The translations under genes and the position numbers were made by a program. A stretch of 46,169 nt of DNA, from contig CALVSY010000010.1 in assembly GCA_944359725.1 (NCBI GenBank), forward strand, positions 1 through 46,169, in the 5' to 3' direction. The stretch is from an uncultured Bacilli bacterium. GTDB lineage: Bacteria > Bacillota_I > Bacilli_A > RF39 > UBA660. The notes under the pieces were generated by a model. The model saw only the letters and a list, made by a program, of their open reading frames with translations. It was not told the origin of the DNA and did not search any database. Each line of letters opens with the position of its first letter. The stretch's first letter is position 1. This document shows, one piece after another, positions 15,135-23,423 of this stretch.

Positions 15135-15383
15135 ATATTTAAGGGTTATGTAGCTATAGGATTATAAGTAGATTAAGATGATTAATATATTAATATTGTG
15201 TTTTAGTTTAGTAAAGCTATTTTATTATGAATAAGTATAGGTTAATAATTTTATATATGTTATTTTATTAATTTAACCAATAGAAGATTATGCTTGCTTG
15301 TAATAGAGCATTATTTATGTGAGCCGTGTTAAGATGAAAGGGCACATGAACGCGAGTTGATGAATCTAAAGATTATAGAGCAT
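15135..15383. other. Non-coding stretch with a faint group II intron domain V-like motif
   Basis: No plausible gene lies between the terminators at 15090-15134 and 15384-15409, and both flanking genes end toward it. Most of it is featureless AT-rich DNA. One patch (15319-15358) is much richer in G and C: it reads GAGCCGTG, then GATGAAAGG, then CACATGAACG. This resembles group II intron domain V, but the closing arm (expected ACGGTTC) is not complementary, so at best it is a decayed fragment. The octamer TAGAGCAT occurs on both sides of the patch. Confidence 0.3.
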
Positions 15384-15409
15384 AAAAAAAGACAGCATAA
15401 ACGCTATCT
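15384..15409 (-). terminator. Terminator of the HTH regulator gene
   Basis: On the - strand, a 7-bp stem AGATAGC/GCTGTCT (one G-U) with loop GTTTAT is followed by T7. Confidence 0.8.
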
Positions 15410-15471
15410 ATAATTGAAATATAAAATGTTAACATAATATGTATTATATGAACTAACATATAGTAGTTAAG

Positions 15472-16239
15472 TTAAACATCACGAGACTGTATCTCAGCTA
15501 TCTTAGCTAGTACTTCTGATGCGTTATCACGGGTGATCTCCGTGTATCCAAGTTCATGTAATGCTTGTATCTTAGCGGTGTTAATTTCTTCTGTACGACT
15601 TAGTTTTTCTTCGTTTTTATGTTCTATTTCCGCAACAAATTTTTTATGTTGTTCAGCAAGTTTTGTTTTAGATGTTCCACCATTTCTATATAATACCATG
15701 GCAGTATGCATAATACTTTCAAATACAAACTGTTCATCTTCGTTAAACACATATTCGTTAGGATCAACAAAACCTAATAATTTATCAATGTATCCTAGCA
15801 TGTATTTAAGTTCTTTTACGTTTTCTAATCCTTGTACAAAGTGTAACAAATACTTATACGTTACGTATGAATCTTGAGGACCTTCTATAAAACGTTCTTT
15901 TATTAAAAATATTATATCATTTAACAATTCTTGCTCTCTTGGTTTAAGTTCCTTAAACTCAATAGTATCTAAGTGTGATACACTAACATTTGATGCATCA
16001 CCATTTAAAACCATATCAACCTTATTAATAAACTCAGCATCAATTTTAATATCATTTATTTCGCTAGCTTCTTTTATATCAAGTAAATTAAATAACTTCA
16101 TTTTTTTATCTTTAGGCCATCTAGAAATGTCATTCATCTCTAAATAATTATATATCATTTGTCTTGAAACTCCTAAATACTTAGCTAATTTAACCTTAGA
16201 AATTCCAACTTCTTGTAAGATTTCATTTAGCTTATCCAT
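15472..16239 (-). CDS. Xre-type helix-turn-helix transcriptional regulator
   Basis: The 255-residue protein has an N-terminal DNA-binding helix-turn-helix (about 12-50: SKVKLAKYLGVSRQMIYNYL). The remaining 200 residues are helical and unrecognised, possibly a sensing or oligomerisation domain, with a charged coiled coil near 195-220 (KFVAEIEHKNEEKLSRTEE). The ATG follows GGAGAGGATAAT. It is divergent from the class B sortase gene. Each of the two promoters has the palindrome ATTGnCAAT across its -35 box, so this protein probably represses both itself and the sortase (inference). Base composition is somewhat less AT-rich than the neighbours, and it borders a non-coding patch, which may indicate transfer. 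Confidence 0.8.
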   Translation of the reverse strand: MDKLNEILQEVGISKVKLAKYLGVSRQMIYNYLEMNDISRWPKDKKMKLFNLLDIKEASEINDIKIDAEFINKVDMVLNGDASNVSVSHLDTIEFKELKPREQELLNDIIFLIKERFIEGPQDSYVTYKYLLHFVQGLENVKELKYMLGYIDKLLGFVDPNEYVFNEDEQFVFESIMHTAMVLYRNGGTSKTKLAEQHKKFVAEIEHKNEEKLSRTEEINTAKIQALHELGYTEITRDNASEVLAKIAEIQSRDV

Positions 16240-16271
16240 TATTATCCTCTCCTTATTATATATCTAATATT

Positions 16272-16300
16272 ATTTTACACTTTTTTACAAAATTGTCAAT
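16272..16300 (-). promoter_or_regulatory. Promoter of the HTH regulator with ATTGTCAAT palindrome
   Basis: On the - strand: TTGACA (16299-16294), a 16-nt spacer and TAAAAT (16277-16272). The palindrome ATTG-T-CAAT (16292-16300) covers the -35. A second motif, AAAGTGTAA followed by AT at plus two, appears twice (about 16272-16283 and 16304-16315), a further candidate operator. Confidence 0.75.
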
Positions 16301-16341
16301 GATCTTACACTTTATTTATATATGATATTATGACTAAATAA

Positions 16342-16371
16342 ATTGACAATGTATAAATATTAAACTATAAT
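16342..16371 (+). promoter_or_regulatory. Consensus promoter of the class B sortase with ATTGACAAT palindrome
   Basis: Perfect TTGACA (16343-16348), a 17-nt spacer and perfect TATAAT (16366-16371). The palindrome ATTG-A-CAAT (16342-16350) spans the -35 and is the same site as in the divergent promoter, 50 bp away. A full-consensus promoter overlapped by an operator suggests tight repression. Confidence 0.85.
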
Positions 16372-16424
16372 TTTTATATGCTATATTTATACTAACTAAC
16401 TGATTAACTAAGGTGGTGACTATT

Positions 16425-17330
16425 ATGAACGATGAAGAATTCTATTTATCTGATGAAGATTTAAGACTTTTAAAAAAAGAATTCGAACCAAGAAGTAGTA
16501 AAAACACTCCCCAAAAAAAGAAAATAAGATTAAAAGTTAAAAACCTTATGCTACTTATTACCTTTTTAGCATTATTAATCATTCTTATAATATCAATAAT
16601 CAAGGTAATAGCATGGCATAATGATAGCAAAGAAACAAAAAAACAAGAAAAAATAATTGAAAAAGCTGATACTAAAGAAGTTATGGATAACGATCAAACA
16701 GAAGTTATAGAATCAGATGAAGATAAGGCAAATCCATACTGGGATTATATTAAAATGAACTTAATTGATGTTGATTTAAGTGAGTTAAAAAAGATTAATA
16801 GTGATGTTTCAGGATGGATAAGCGTAAATGGAACAAACATTAACTACCCATTCGTTCAAACAACGGATAATAAATACTATTTAAAGCACTCACTTGATAA
16901 ATCTTATAATGAAGCTGGATGGGTATTTAAAGATTACCGAAACAGTAAAACAAGCTACGATAAAAACAATATTTTGTATGCTCATGGAAGAGTTGACACA
17001 ACGATGTTTGGAAGCTTAAAAAATATTTTAAAGAGTAATTGGTACGAAAATGAAAATAATCACGTTATAAAAACGTCAAATGAATATGAAAATAGCTTAT
17101 GGCAAGTGTTTAGCGTCTATAAAATTAATACCACAAGTGATTACTTGCAAACCAAGTTTAATACTGATGATGAGTTTTTATCTTTCGCTAACATGCTTAA
17201 AGAAAGAAGTTATTATGATTTTAAAGTAACTTTACAAGGAAGCGATAAAATACTTACCTTATCTACTTGCTATAATAGTAAACAAAGAGTTGTTATGCAC
17301 GCAAAACTAATTAAAACTCAAAAAAAATAA
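16425..17330 (+). CDS. srtB: Class B sortase
   Basis: Membrane cysteine transpeptidase that attaches surface proteins to peptidoglycan. After a 40-residue charged cytoplasmic N-terminus there is one transmembrane helix (about 41-63) and an acidic linker. The sortase B domain (about 105-301) has all catalytic residues: His187 in YAHGR, Cys282 in TLSTCYN and Arg288 in QRVVMHAKL. SGWISVNGTNINYPFVQ is typical of class B. The ATG at 16425 is chosen because GTG codons at 16413-16418 lie in the ribosome binding site AAGGTGGTGA. No protein with a sorting signal is visible in the window, so its substrate is encoded elsewhere or is non-standard. Confidence 0.92.
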   Translation: MNDEEFYLSDEDLRLLKKEFEPRSSKNTPQKKKIRLKVKNLMLLITFLALLIILIISIIKVIAWHNDSKETKKQEKIIEKADTKEVMDNDQTEVIESDEDKANPYWDYIKMNLIDVDLSELKKINSDVSGWISVNGTNINYPFVQTTDNKYYLKHSLDKSYNEAGWVFKDYRNSKTSYDKNNILYAHGRVDTTMFGSLKNILKSNWYENENNHVIKTSNEYENSLWQVFSVYKINTTSDYLQTKFNTDDEFLSFANMLKERSYYDFKVTLQGSDKILTLSTCYNSKQRVVMHAKLIKTQKK

Positions 17331-17352
17331 AAGCCATAACTGGCTTTTTTTA
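17329..17352. terminator. Bidirectional terminator between sortase and spoIIM
   Basis: A 7-bp stem AAAGCCA/TGGCTTT (17330-17336 and 17341-17347) with a TAAC loop, T run on the + side and A-rich run on the - side. It overlaps the 3' ends of both convergent genes. Confidence 0.85.
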
Positions 17353-17982
17353 AATTATAAAAGTAAATAGTTTTAATAGAATTGGTGTCAAATAAGCATC
17401 TAGTAAACAAGCAATTAAGATTAATATTATACTAATTATGAACGCTAATAAATATTTTCCAAGAAAAGTTTTAAAATTTAAGTTATCTTTTTTAAATAAT
17501 GCTTTTAGAAATTTAATTGAGGCATGAAGCGCAAAAAAACTTAAAAATACATATATTAAGATATTTATAATCATTACTGGAAACACGTATAATAAGGTCC
17601 CTACTACACCCTTTAATTGATAATTTAAGATAATAACAGATAATGTTGTCCCAAGCATGAAACCCTTGAAAAACAGTATTATTACAACCGCAAACACACC
17701 AATCATAGATATTCCTAATATAAATATTATAAGTAGTTGTAATGCGTTATTTAATGACTCATTTAAAAACACGTTTATTCCAAAAACATCACTTGAAAGC
17801 TTTTTAATACTTGAAAAATAAGTACTTACCTGCTCTTTTAGCAAGCTCTTATCAGCGTCAGTTATAAAATTTATAAATAATGATCCAAAGACTAATCCTA
17901 CTATGAAAGTTATTAATAAAAATATTAGTAAATTCTTGTTTTTTTTTATTGTTTCGTTTAAATAGTTTATTATTGTTTGCAT
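17350..17982 (-). CDS. spoIIM: Stage II sporulation protein M (SpoIIM) family membrane protein
   Basis: A 210-residue integral membrane protein with about five transmembrane helices and the SpoIIM pattern: a first helix with FIVGLVFGSLF, an extracytoplasmic helical loop (about 40-80), then FILGISMIGVFAVVIILFFKGFMLG and a C-terminal helix pair. In Bacillus, SpoIIM works with SpoIID and SpoIIP in peptidoglycan degradation during engulfment; SpoIIM-domain proteins also occur in non-sporulating bacteria. The length matches B. subtilis SpoIIM (about 214). The start follows AAAGGAG. Neither spoIID nor spoIIP is in the window. Confidence 0.88.
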   Translation of the reverse strand: MQTIINYLNETIKKNKNLLIFLLITFIVGLVFGSLFINFITDADKSLLKEQVSTYFSSIKKLSSDVFGINVFLNESLNNALQLLIIFILGISMIGVFAVVIILFFKGFMLGTTLSVIILNYQLKGVVGTLLYVFPVMIINILIYVFLSFFALHASIKFLKALFKKDNLNFKTFLGKYLLAFIISIILILIACLLDAYLTPILLKLFTFII

Positions 17983-18079
17983 GTTTTTCTCCTTTGTTAA
18001 ACTATATTAACGATTAATAAAAATTATTACTTTAAATTTACGCGTATTTATATTATAATTATACATGAGGTGAAATAAG

Positions 18080-18214
18080 TTGTCTAAAAATAAAGAAAGA
18101 AAAAAACGTTTTAAACTAAAAATAAACTGGTCAAAATTATTTGTGTGGATTGCGTTAATCGCGATGGTGGGATCTGCTTTTGCAGCGGTACTTTCTCCCC
18201 TATTTTATACTTAG
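18080..18214 (+). CDS. Small single-pass membrane protein (44 aa, DUF4044-like)
   Basis: A TTG start six bases after GAGGTGA, with a TATAAT just upstream. The product has a basic cytoplasmic N-terminus (SKNKERKKRFKLK) and one transmembrane helix (about 21-38, VWIALIAMVGSAFAAV), ending LSPLFYT. The size and layout resemble the small DUF4044 proteins of Firmicutes, but the match is by eye. A strong terminator overlaps its stop codon, so it is a complete monocistronic gene. Confidence 0.7.
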   Translation: MSKNKERKKRFKLKINWSKLFVWIALIAMVGSAFAAVLSPLFYT

Positions 18215-18243
18215 AATGCATAGGTTTATGCATTCTTTTTTTA
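18213..18243 (+). terminator. Rho-independent terminator
   Basis: A perfect 10-bp stem AGAATGCATA/TATGCATTCT (18213-18222 and 18227-18236) with a GGTT loop, followed by a T7 run. Confidence 0.92.
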
Positions 18244-18265
18244 TAAATAAAAAATATAATTTAAT

Positions 18266-18670
18266 ATGACGAATGAAAATGAAAACGTAAATAAAGAAAA
18301 AATTAAATTCTTAAACCTACAACTTATCGCAACAACTGGGTTTATTATTGCTTTATTAATTTCTTTTTTTCTTACGTTAGATAAAAGACTATCTCTAGAG
18401 CAAAAAAAAGGAATTTTTACCGAAAAAGAAGCGCAAAACTTAGCACTTTTTCAAACAATATTAGTATTCATTATTGCATCTTGCTTTTTATATGTAAACT
18501 ATAAGCAATATAAACTTGCTAAAAAGACGCATGATACTGATGAAGAAGATTTTTTGCTTCAAATAGAAACATCTATATTTGCAATAATATCAGCGATAAT
18601 AGGTCTTTATATCATATTTAAAAACTACCGAAATAGAAATCTTTCAATATCTGAAACCGAGTTATTTTAA
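18266..18670 (+). CDS. Hypothetical three-helix membrane protein (134 aa)
   Basis: Three transmembrane segments (about 20-40, 62-80 and 101-120) separated by charged loops; the family is not recognised. No ribosome binding site precedes the ATG. A TATAAT (18255-18260) ends five bases before it, so the transcript would begin at or next to the start codon and be leaderless. Its 3' end overlaps a convergent 36-codon frame on the other strand by nine bases. Confidence 0.7.
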   Translation: MTNENENVNKEKIKFLNLQLIATTGFIIALLISFFLTLDKRLSLEQKKGIFTEKEAQNLALFQTILVFIIASCFLYVNYKQYKLAKKTHDTDEEDFLLQIETSIFAIISAIIGLYIIFKNYRNRNLSISETELF

Positions 18671-18772
18671 AATGTTCTTTTTTCTTAAGATGCATCTTTG
18701 TTTTAAAGCATCTTTATCATTTATTCCAACATGTTTAAAAAAATCAATTATTTTTATTTCTTCTTTTGTCAT
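18662..18772 (-). CDS. Small hypothetical protein (36 aa)
   Basis: The frame starts ATG with a good ribosome binding site, AAGAGGTGAT, five bases upstream and a TATTAT element before that. The product is basic (MTKEEIKIIDFFKHVGINDK then a Lys/Arg-rich end), with an internal phrase suggesting a short helix-turn-helix-like fold. It is too short for assignment. It fills an otherwise empty gap and overlaps the convergent gene by nine bases. Confidence 0.5.
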   Translation of the reverse strand: MTKEEIKIIDFFKHVGINDKDALKQRCILRKKNILK

Positions 18773-18823
18773 TTAAAAATCACCTCTTATGACTATACAT
18801 AATACCATAAAGTTTAATAAAGT

Positions 18824-18855
18824 ATAGAAAACTAGGAAAAAAATTCCTAGTTTTC
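18824..18855 (-). terminator. Terminator of spoIVB
   Basis: A 12-bp perfect stem (18827-18838 with 18844-18855) and a 5-nt loop. It includes the spoIVB stop codon. The T tail on the - strand is weak. Confidence 0.65.
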
Positions 18856-19836
18856 AGCTTCTTCAAGCATTGATGTTATAAGTATTCCATATCCTTTTTC
18901 AGGACTATTTACAACCACGTTTGTTACTGCACCAATTATGTTATCTCCTTGTATTATTGGTGACCCACTCATTCCTTGAATAACACCACCGGTTTTATTT
19001 AGTAATTCTTCATCAGTTATTTCAAATAAAATATTTTTGTTACTATTTTTATCATTATTAACTTTTAAAATGTTTATATCATACGTTTTTTTTAAATTAT
19101 CTTCTAAAACGGTAATTATTTTAGCATTTCCTGTTTTAATTTCTTCATAATCTGCAACCTTGTATAAACTATCTTTATTTATCTCTTTTGTATAATTTCC
19201 AAATATACCTGATATTGTATTTTCTTTTATATTACCATACACGATATTAGAGTTTACATCAGCGATTTTACTACCAGGTTCTCCTCTTGTTGACCTTTCT
19301 ATTCCAGTTACGGTAGAGTTATATATCTTACCGTCTTTAACATTAATCATCGTTCCTGTTTGTGACTCTAAGACTTCATGCCCTAATGCACCATATAACT
19401 TTGTTCCAGGATCTATAAAAGTAAGTGTTCCTATTCCTGATACCATATCTTTAACGTAAAGTCCTGTTTTAACTACACCATCTACAGTAATCAAATTCAA
19501 ATTAGTTGTCATTTGTTTATTATTTCTTTTATATGTTAGTTTTAAATTGGTTTTATTACTATTTTCAATGGATGTGATAAAATCATCAATGGAATTTACG
19601 TTTTTATCATCTACTTTAATAATGGTATCTCCCTTATTTAAATTAGCATCATATCCTGGATATGAATCATTTACTTTATAAAAACCAGCGATTATTATTC
19701 CCTTATTATTAATTTGGAGTCCTATGTTTTCTCCACCAGCTACTATATATTTAGAATAAGCAAGTACGTAATTAGGCATAATAAATGTAGCAACTAATAA
19801 AATTGCTATAAAACTTTTAAATTTTTTAAAAAACAT
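18847..19836 (-). CDS. spoIVB: SpoIVB-type serine peptidase (S55 family)
   Basis: In Bacillus, SpoIVB is secreted from the forespore into the intermembrane space, where it cleaves SpoIVFA to trigger sigma-K activation. Here there is a signal peptide (1-26), a PDZ domain (about 35-115, with NLNKGDTIIKVDD) and an S55 peptidase domain (about 120-329). The catalytic histidine lies in ALGHEV (His153) and the serine in GMSGSP (288-293), followed by the conserved IIGAVTNVVVN segment. At 329 residues it is shorter than the B. subtilis protein (about 425) but retains both domains. The start follows AAAGGAG. In Bacillus it lies between recN and spo0A; neither is here. Confidence 0.9.
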   Translation of the reverse strand: MFFKKFKSFIAILLVATFIMPNYVLAYSKYIVAGGENIGLQINNKGIIIAGFYKVNDSYPGYDANLNKGDTIIKVDDKNVNSIDDFITSIENSNKTNLKLTYKRNNKQMTTNLNLITVDGVVKTGLYVKDMVSGIGTLTFIDPGTKLYGALGHEVLESQTGTMINVKDGKIYNSTVTGIERSTRGEPGSKIADVNSNIVYGNIKENTISGIFGNYTKEINKDSLYKVADYEEIKTGNAKIITVLEDNLKKTYDINILKVNNDKNSNKNILFEITDEELLNKTGGVIQGMSGSPIIQGDNIIGAVTNVVVNSPEKGYGILITSMLEEAEN

Positions 19837-19916
19837 TTTTATGCTCCTTTTGTAATCCGAATTACATTATTATTATGTTTAAAATAAATATAATAATAAG
19901 TGATAAAAATTGGTAA

Positions 19917-19942
19917 AGAAAAAAACTAACTTTAAAGTTAGT
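19917..19942 (-). terminator. Terminator of the NDP-sugar pyrophosphorylase gene
   Basis: An 18-bp perfect palindrome (19925-19942) with a T7 run on the - strand. The gene's stop codon lies inside it. Confidence 0.85.
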
Positions 19943-20840
19943 CCCATAAGTTTTTAGGATATTTTCCTTCGTCTATCATTTTATTTATTGCTGCAACCAA
20001 GTCTTTTTTATCTTCTTTATACGTAACACCAAACCATCGTTCGTTAGTATCTAATACTTTTACCTTTATTTTATTTTCTTTAATTCTTTTAAAAACACTA
20101 TTAGGAATTAAGAATTCGCATTTTTCTAAATTATTTTCATGTTTTTTAAAGAACTCTATCATCTCATCTTCTAAATACTTAAATATAGATGGATGAAATC
20201 CAAAGAAGTTCATTGATACTAAAGCATCCTTTGGTACTTCAAAAACGTTTTTTTCATCTTCTAAATCAGTTGCTATTATTTTACCATCTTTTTTTTCTAC
20301 CAAAGATTCTATTAAGTTATTTAAATAACCATCTTCATTACTAGAACAAATGCCACGTTTTACAGAACCGTTTTCACTCATGGTATTTATAACTTTGTAA
20401 CCTATCATTGCATATAGGTTATCATCCTTATTTTCTTCAAAGAAAGTTTTCATTTTGAAAAATGGATCATATCCGTAAAAATCATCTGCGTTAATAACCG
20501 TAAATGGCTCGTTTACTAAGTCTTTAGCGGCTAAAATAGCGTGTGATGTTCCCCAAGGTTTTACTCTTTTAGTAGGTACTTTAACGCCTTCTGGTACATC
20601 TTCTATTTTCTGAAATGCATATTCTACTTTTATTTTAGATTCTATTCTTTTTCCTATCGTTTCTCTAAATAAATCATAATTTTCTTCTTTTATTATGAAA
20701 ACTACCTTGTCATATCCTGCTTTAATAGCATCATAAACCGAATAATCCAAGATGAATTCCCCATTTGGGCCTACTGGTTCTACTTGTTTTAATCCTCCGA
20801 AACGGCTTCCCATTCCTGCTGCCATAATTACTAACGTCAT
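19938..20840 (-). CDS. NDP-sugar pyrophosphorylase-like nucleotidyltransferase
   Basis: A Rossmann-type nucleotidyltransferase that would couple a sugar 1-phosphate to an NTP. The N-terminal signature AAGMGSRFGGLKQ (about 7-19) binds the nucleotide, and INADDFYG supplies the metal-binding aspartates. The region around KPWGTSHAILAAKDLV is also conserved. The protein has 300 residues with no left-handed beta-helix domain. The ATG at 20840 is preferred over an upstream TTG at 20849 that overlaps the ribosome binding site AGGAG. It starts 12 bases after xseB and may be part of the xseA-xseB transcript. The sugar is unknown; the phosphohexomutase at 7.3 kb may supply it (inference). Confidence 0.82.
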   Translation of the reverse strand: MTLVIMAAGMGSRFGGLKQVEPVGPNGEFILDYSVYDAIKAGYDKVVFIIKEENYDLFRETIGKRIESKIKVEYAFQKIEDVPEGVKVPTKRVKPWGTSHAILAAKDLVNEPFTVINADDFYGYDPFFKMKTFFEENKDDNLYAMIGYKVINTMSENGSVKRGICSSNEDGYLNNLIESLVEKKDGKIIATDLEDEKNVFEVPKDALVSMNFFGFHPSIFKYLEDEMIEFFKKHENNLEKCEFLIPNSVFKRIKENKIKVKVLDTNERWFGVTYKEDKKDLVAAINKMIDEGKYPKNLWD

Positions 20841-20852
20841 ATTTATCAACTC

Positions 20853-21074
20853 CTATTCTTCTACTTTAAAATCTTCTTCTTTTCCATTTTCCATTAGTAT
20901 TTTATTTACGTTTTCTTCTGCAATTTTTAACTTATCAGAACATTCCTTAGCAAGTTTCATTGCAGCGGTATATTTATTTATCGCATCATCTAAATCCACG
21001 TTACCACTTTCTAGTTCATTTACCATTTTTTCAAGTTCGTTTAATTTTTCTTCAAATTTTTCTTCTTTAGCCAT
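20853..21074 (-). CDS. xseB: Exodeoxyribonuclease VII small subunit
   Basis: The 73-residue protein matches XseB throughout: FEEKLNELEKMVNELESGNVDLDDAINKY followed by a second helix, the antiparallel hairpin that coats the large subunit. Exonuclease VII degrades single-stranded DNA from both ends. It overlaps the end of xseA by eight bases, the usual translational coupling. It ends with an acidic tail, also typical. Confidence 0.93.
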   Translation of the reverse strand: MAKEEKFEEKLNELEKMVNELESGNVDLDDAINKYTAAMKLAKECSDKLKIAEENVNKILMENGKEEDFKVEE

Positions 21075-22335
21075 TATTTACCTCCATTACTTTAGCGTTT
21101 ATATTTCCGTCTTTTATCATTATGTTAATATTATCATTTATTTTAACATCTTTAATACTTGATATACATTTATCATCCTTTTTAGTAACTGCATACCCTC
21201 TTTTTAAAGCGTTTAAAGGATTTAATATTTCTAACTTTTCGATTAAATGATTTGTTTTCTTTAATTTATCATTATATAAAATAGTAGGATCTTTAAATAT
21301 TATACTATTTTTAATTATTTCTAATTTAGATTTACTTGTATATATAATTGCATTCATATAAGTATTTAACTTATCTATTATGTTATCTAATTTTTGTTCT
21401 TTTATTTCATACAAGCTAAGTGGATTTTTTAAAACGTAACTTTCTTTTAATTTTTTAAGTCTTAATTTATTATTATCTAATATGCTTTTAATTGCATTAG
21501 TGTATCTGATTTCATAATTGTTAATTTCGTTTAATAAATCAGATAGTATTGGAACGGCTCTTTCTGCTGCACCAGTTGGTGTTTCTGCTCTTACATCCGC
21601 GACAAAATCACATATCGTAAAGTCAATTTGATGGCCTACTCCGCTTATTATAGGTGTTTTACAATTAAATACCTTTCTTGCTACAACCTCTTCGTTAAAT
21701 GGCCATAAATCCTCGATTGAACCGCCACCACGCCCAAGAATTATTACGTCTAGACCATAATTATCCGCGACGTCTAGTTTTCGTACGATGTCGTTTTTTG
21801 CAAGTTCTCCTTGAACAAGACATGGAAACAAAATCGTCTTACATATTGGAAAACGTCTTTTAATCGTTGATAATATATCCTTTACGGCTGCTCCCGTTGG
21901 AGCCGTTACAATACCAACTTTCATTGGTATTTTAGAAATAGGCTTTTTATATTTTGCGTCAAATAATCCTTCATCGCCTAGTTTTTTCTTCAACTGCTCA
22001 AAGGCAACGTACAAATTACCAACGCCATCTTCATCCATTTCTTCTACGTATATTTGATAATTACCAGTTGATTCAAAAACGCTTATTTTACCCTTAACCA
22101 AAACCTTCATACCATCTTCAGGCATAAACTTTATTTTAGAGGCGTTATAGCTAAACATGATGGCACTTATTCTTGCATTTTCATCTTTTATGGTAAAGTA
22201 AAAATGCCCTCTTGTATGAGCTTTAAAATTAGATATCTCACCCTTTAAATAAACTTCTTGCAAATGAGCATCATTATCTATTTTAAATTTAATGTATCTT
22301 GTAAGAGCTGTTACACTTAAATATTTATCTTGCAT
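21067..22335 (-). CDS. xseA: Exodeoxyribonuclease VII large subunit
   Basis: Layout: OB-fold DNA-binding domain (about 1-100, YLSVTALTRYIK...VYLKGEISNFK), catalytic domain (about 125-310) with GIVTAPTGAAVKDIL, ILGRGGGSIEDLWPFN and SGVGHQIDFTICDFVAD RAETPTGAAE-type motifs, then the long coiled-coil region that binds XseB and a C-terminal beta segment (LKRGYAV). At 422 residues it is slightly short for the family (about 450) because of a shorter coiled coil. It has a well-formed promoter upstream (22357-22385). It is the first gene of xseA-xseB and probably of the pyrophosphorylase. Confidence 0.95.
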   Translation of the reverse strand: MQDKYLSVTALTRYIKFKIDNDAHLQEVYLKGEISNFKAHTRGHFYFTIKDENARISAIMFSYNASKIKFMPEDGMKVLVKGKISVFESTGNYQIYVEEMDEDGVGNLYVAFEQLKKKLGDEGLFDAKYKKPISKIPMKVGIVTAPTGAAVKDILSTIKRRFPICKTILFPCLVQGELAKNDIVRKLDVADNYGLDVIILGRGGGSIEDLWPFNEEVVARKVFNCKTPIISGVGHQIDFTICDFVADVRAETPTGAAERAVPILSDLLNEINNYEIRYTNAIKSILDNNKLRLKKLKESYVLKNPLSLYEIKEQKLDNIIDKLNTYMNAIIYTSKSKLEIIKNSIIFKDPTILYNDKLKKTNHLIEKLEILNPLNALKRGYAVTKKDDKCISSIKDVKINDNINIMIKDGNINAKVMEVNNG

Positions 22336-22356
22336 ATGATCACCTTTATAATTTAT

Positions 22357-22385
22357 ATTATAACATTTAAGATATATAAGTTCAA
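22357..22385 (-). promoter_or_regulatory. Promoter of xseA-xseB
   Basis: On the - strand: TTGAAC (22385-22380), a 17-nt spacer and an extended -10 TGT-TATAAT (22362-22357), shortly before the ribosome binding site AAGGTGA. Confidence 0.75.
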
Positions 22386-22394
22386 ATGATTAAA

Positions 22395-23357
22395 TTAAAA
22401 ATCACAAATTATGTATGCGTAATAAGTAAAGAAAACGAAAAGCATAATAAAGCCTTCTAATTTAGAAATCTTTTTATCTCTAATTGAAAATAAGTATATT
22501 AACAAAGCAGAAACGACAAATGCCAGTATATCTATTAATCCAAAGTCAGGTGCTGTAACATCACCAAATATCATAACAGGAATTGCAAGAACAACGCCAA
22601 TGTTAAAAATATTAGTTCCGATAATATTACCTAAGACCATGTCAAACTCGCCCTTTTTAGCGGACGTTATGGACATGACTATCTCAGGAGTTGATGTTGC
22701 AATAACAAGCACAACCATAGTAATTAATTTATTACTTACCCCTATTTCACTTGCTAAATTAACAACGTTATCAACGGCTATATCACTACCAATAAATATT
22801 AATATAAGACCAATTACCGAAAAAACAATTGATTTTTCTAATTTAAACTTTGGTTTTTCTTTTTTTATACCTTTATTAGCACCTCTATTTTTAAGAGATG
22901 TAAATATATAATAAATAAAGATTAAAAACATTAAAAATAATATGATGCCATCTTTTCTTGATATGCTATTTTGTACGTTTGATTGAAATAAGTTGTCAAT
23001 AAATAGGATTGAAAAAGCTAAAACAATAATTAAATGTAATGGTAATTCTTTTTTTACGGTTTCGTTTCTAACTTTTATTGGCTTTATTAAAGCAGCAATT
23101 CCAATTGCAAGCATCGTATTTACAACCGTACTTCCAATAACGTTAGACAAAGCTACATCACCAGTTTTTTCCATCATTGCTTGTAATGATATCGCAAACT
23201 CAGGCGTACTAGTTCCAAACGCTATGATTGTTAAAGCAATAATCATCTTTGGAACCTTTAAGTTTATCGCACACGAAGAAGATGCATCAACAAATAAATC
23301 AGCACCTTTTATAAGTAATATAAAACCAATTATAATTAAAATTATGTATGCTATCAT
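22395..23357 (-). CDS. Calcium/sodium antiporter (CaCA family, YrbG type)
   Basis: A 320-residue protein with about ten transmembrane helices arranged as an inverted duplication. Both alpha-repeats are visible: FGTSTPEFAISLQAM with GNVIGSTVVNTMLAIG in the first half, and IATSTPEIVMSITSA with GNIIGTNIFNIG in the second. The Glu in each TPE motif coordinates the cation. The family exchanges Ca2+ for Na+ or H+ (or K+). The start follows AGAGGAAG. It is probably monocistronic; the xseA promoter lies just past its end. Confidence 0.92.
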   Translation of the reverse strand: MIAYIILIIIGFILLIKGADLFVDASSSCAINLKVPKMIIALTIIAFGTSTPEFAISLQAMMEKTGDVALSNVIGSTVVNTMLAIGIAALIKPIKVRNETVKKELPLHLIIVLAFSILFIDNLFQSNVQNSISRKDGIILFLMFLIFIYYIFTSLKNRGANKGIKKEKPKFKLEKSIVFSVIGLILIFIGSDIAVDNVVNLASEIGVSNKLITMVVLVIATSTPEIVMSITSAKKGEFDMVLGNIIGTNIFNIGVVLAIPVMIFGDVTAPDFGLIDILAFVVSALLIYLFSIRDKKISKLEGFIMLFVFFTYYAYIICDF

Positions 23358-23423
23358 TTTACTTTTCTTCCTCTATTATAATCATAATAACAAATTATTT
23401 TAATTCACACAACACTTAAAAAT

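Noticed and set aside
22600..23403. + strand open frames opposite the cation antiporter gene
   Set aside because: They mirror the antiporter coding sequence, lack ribosome binding sites and show no family features.
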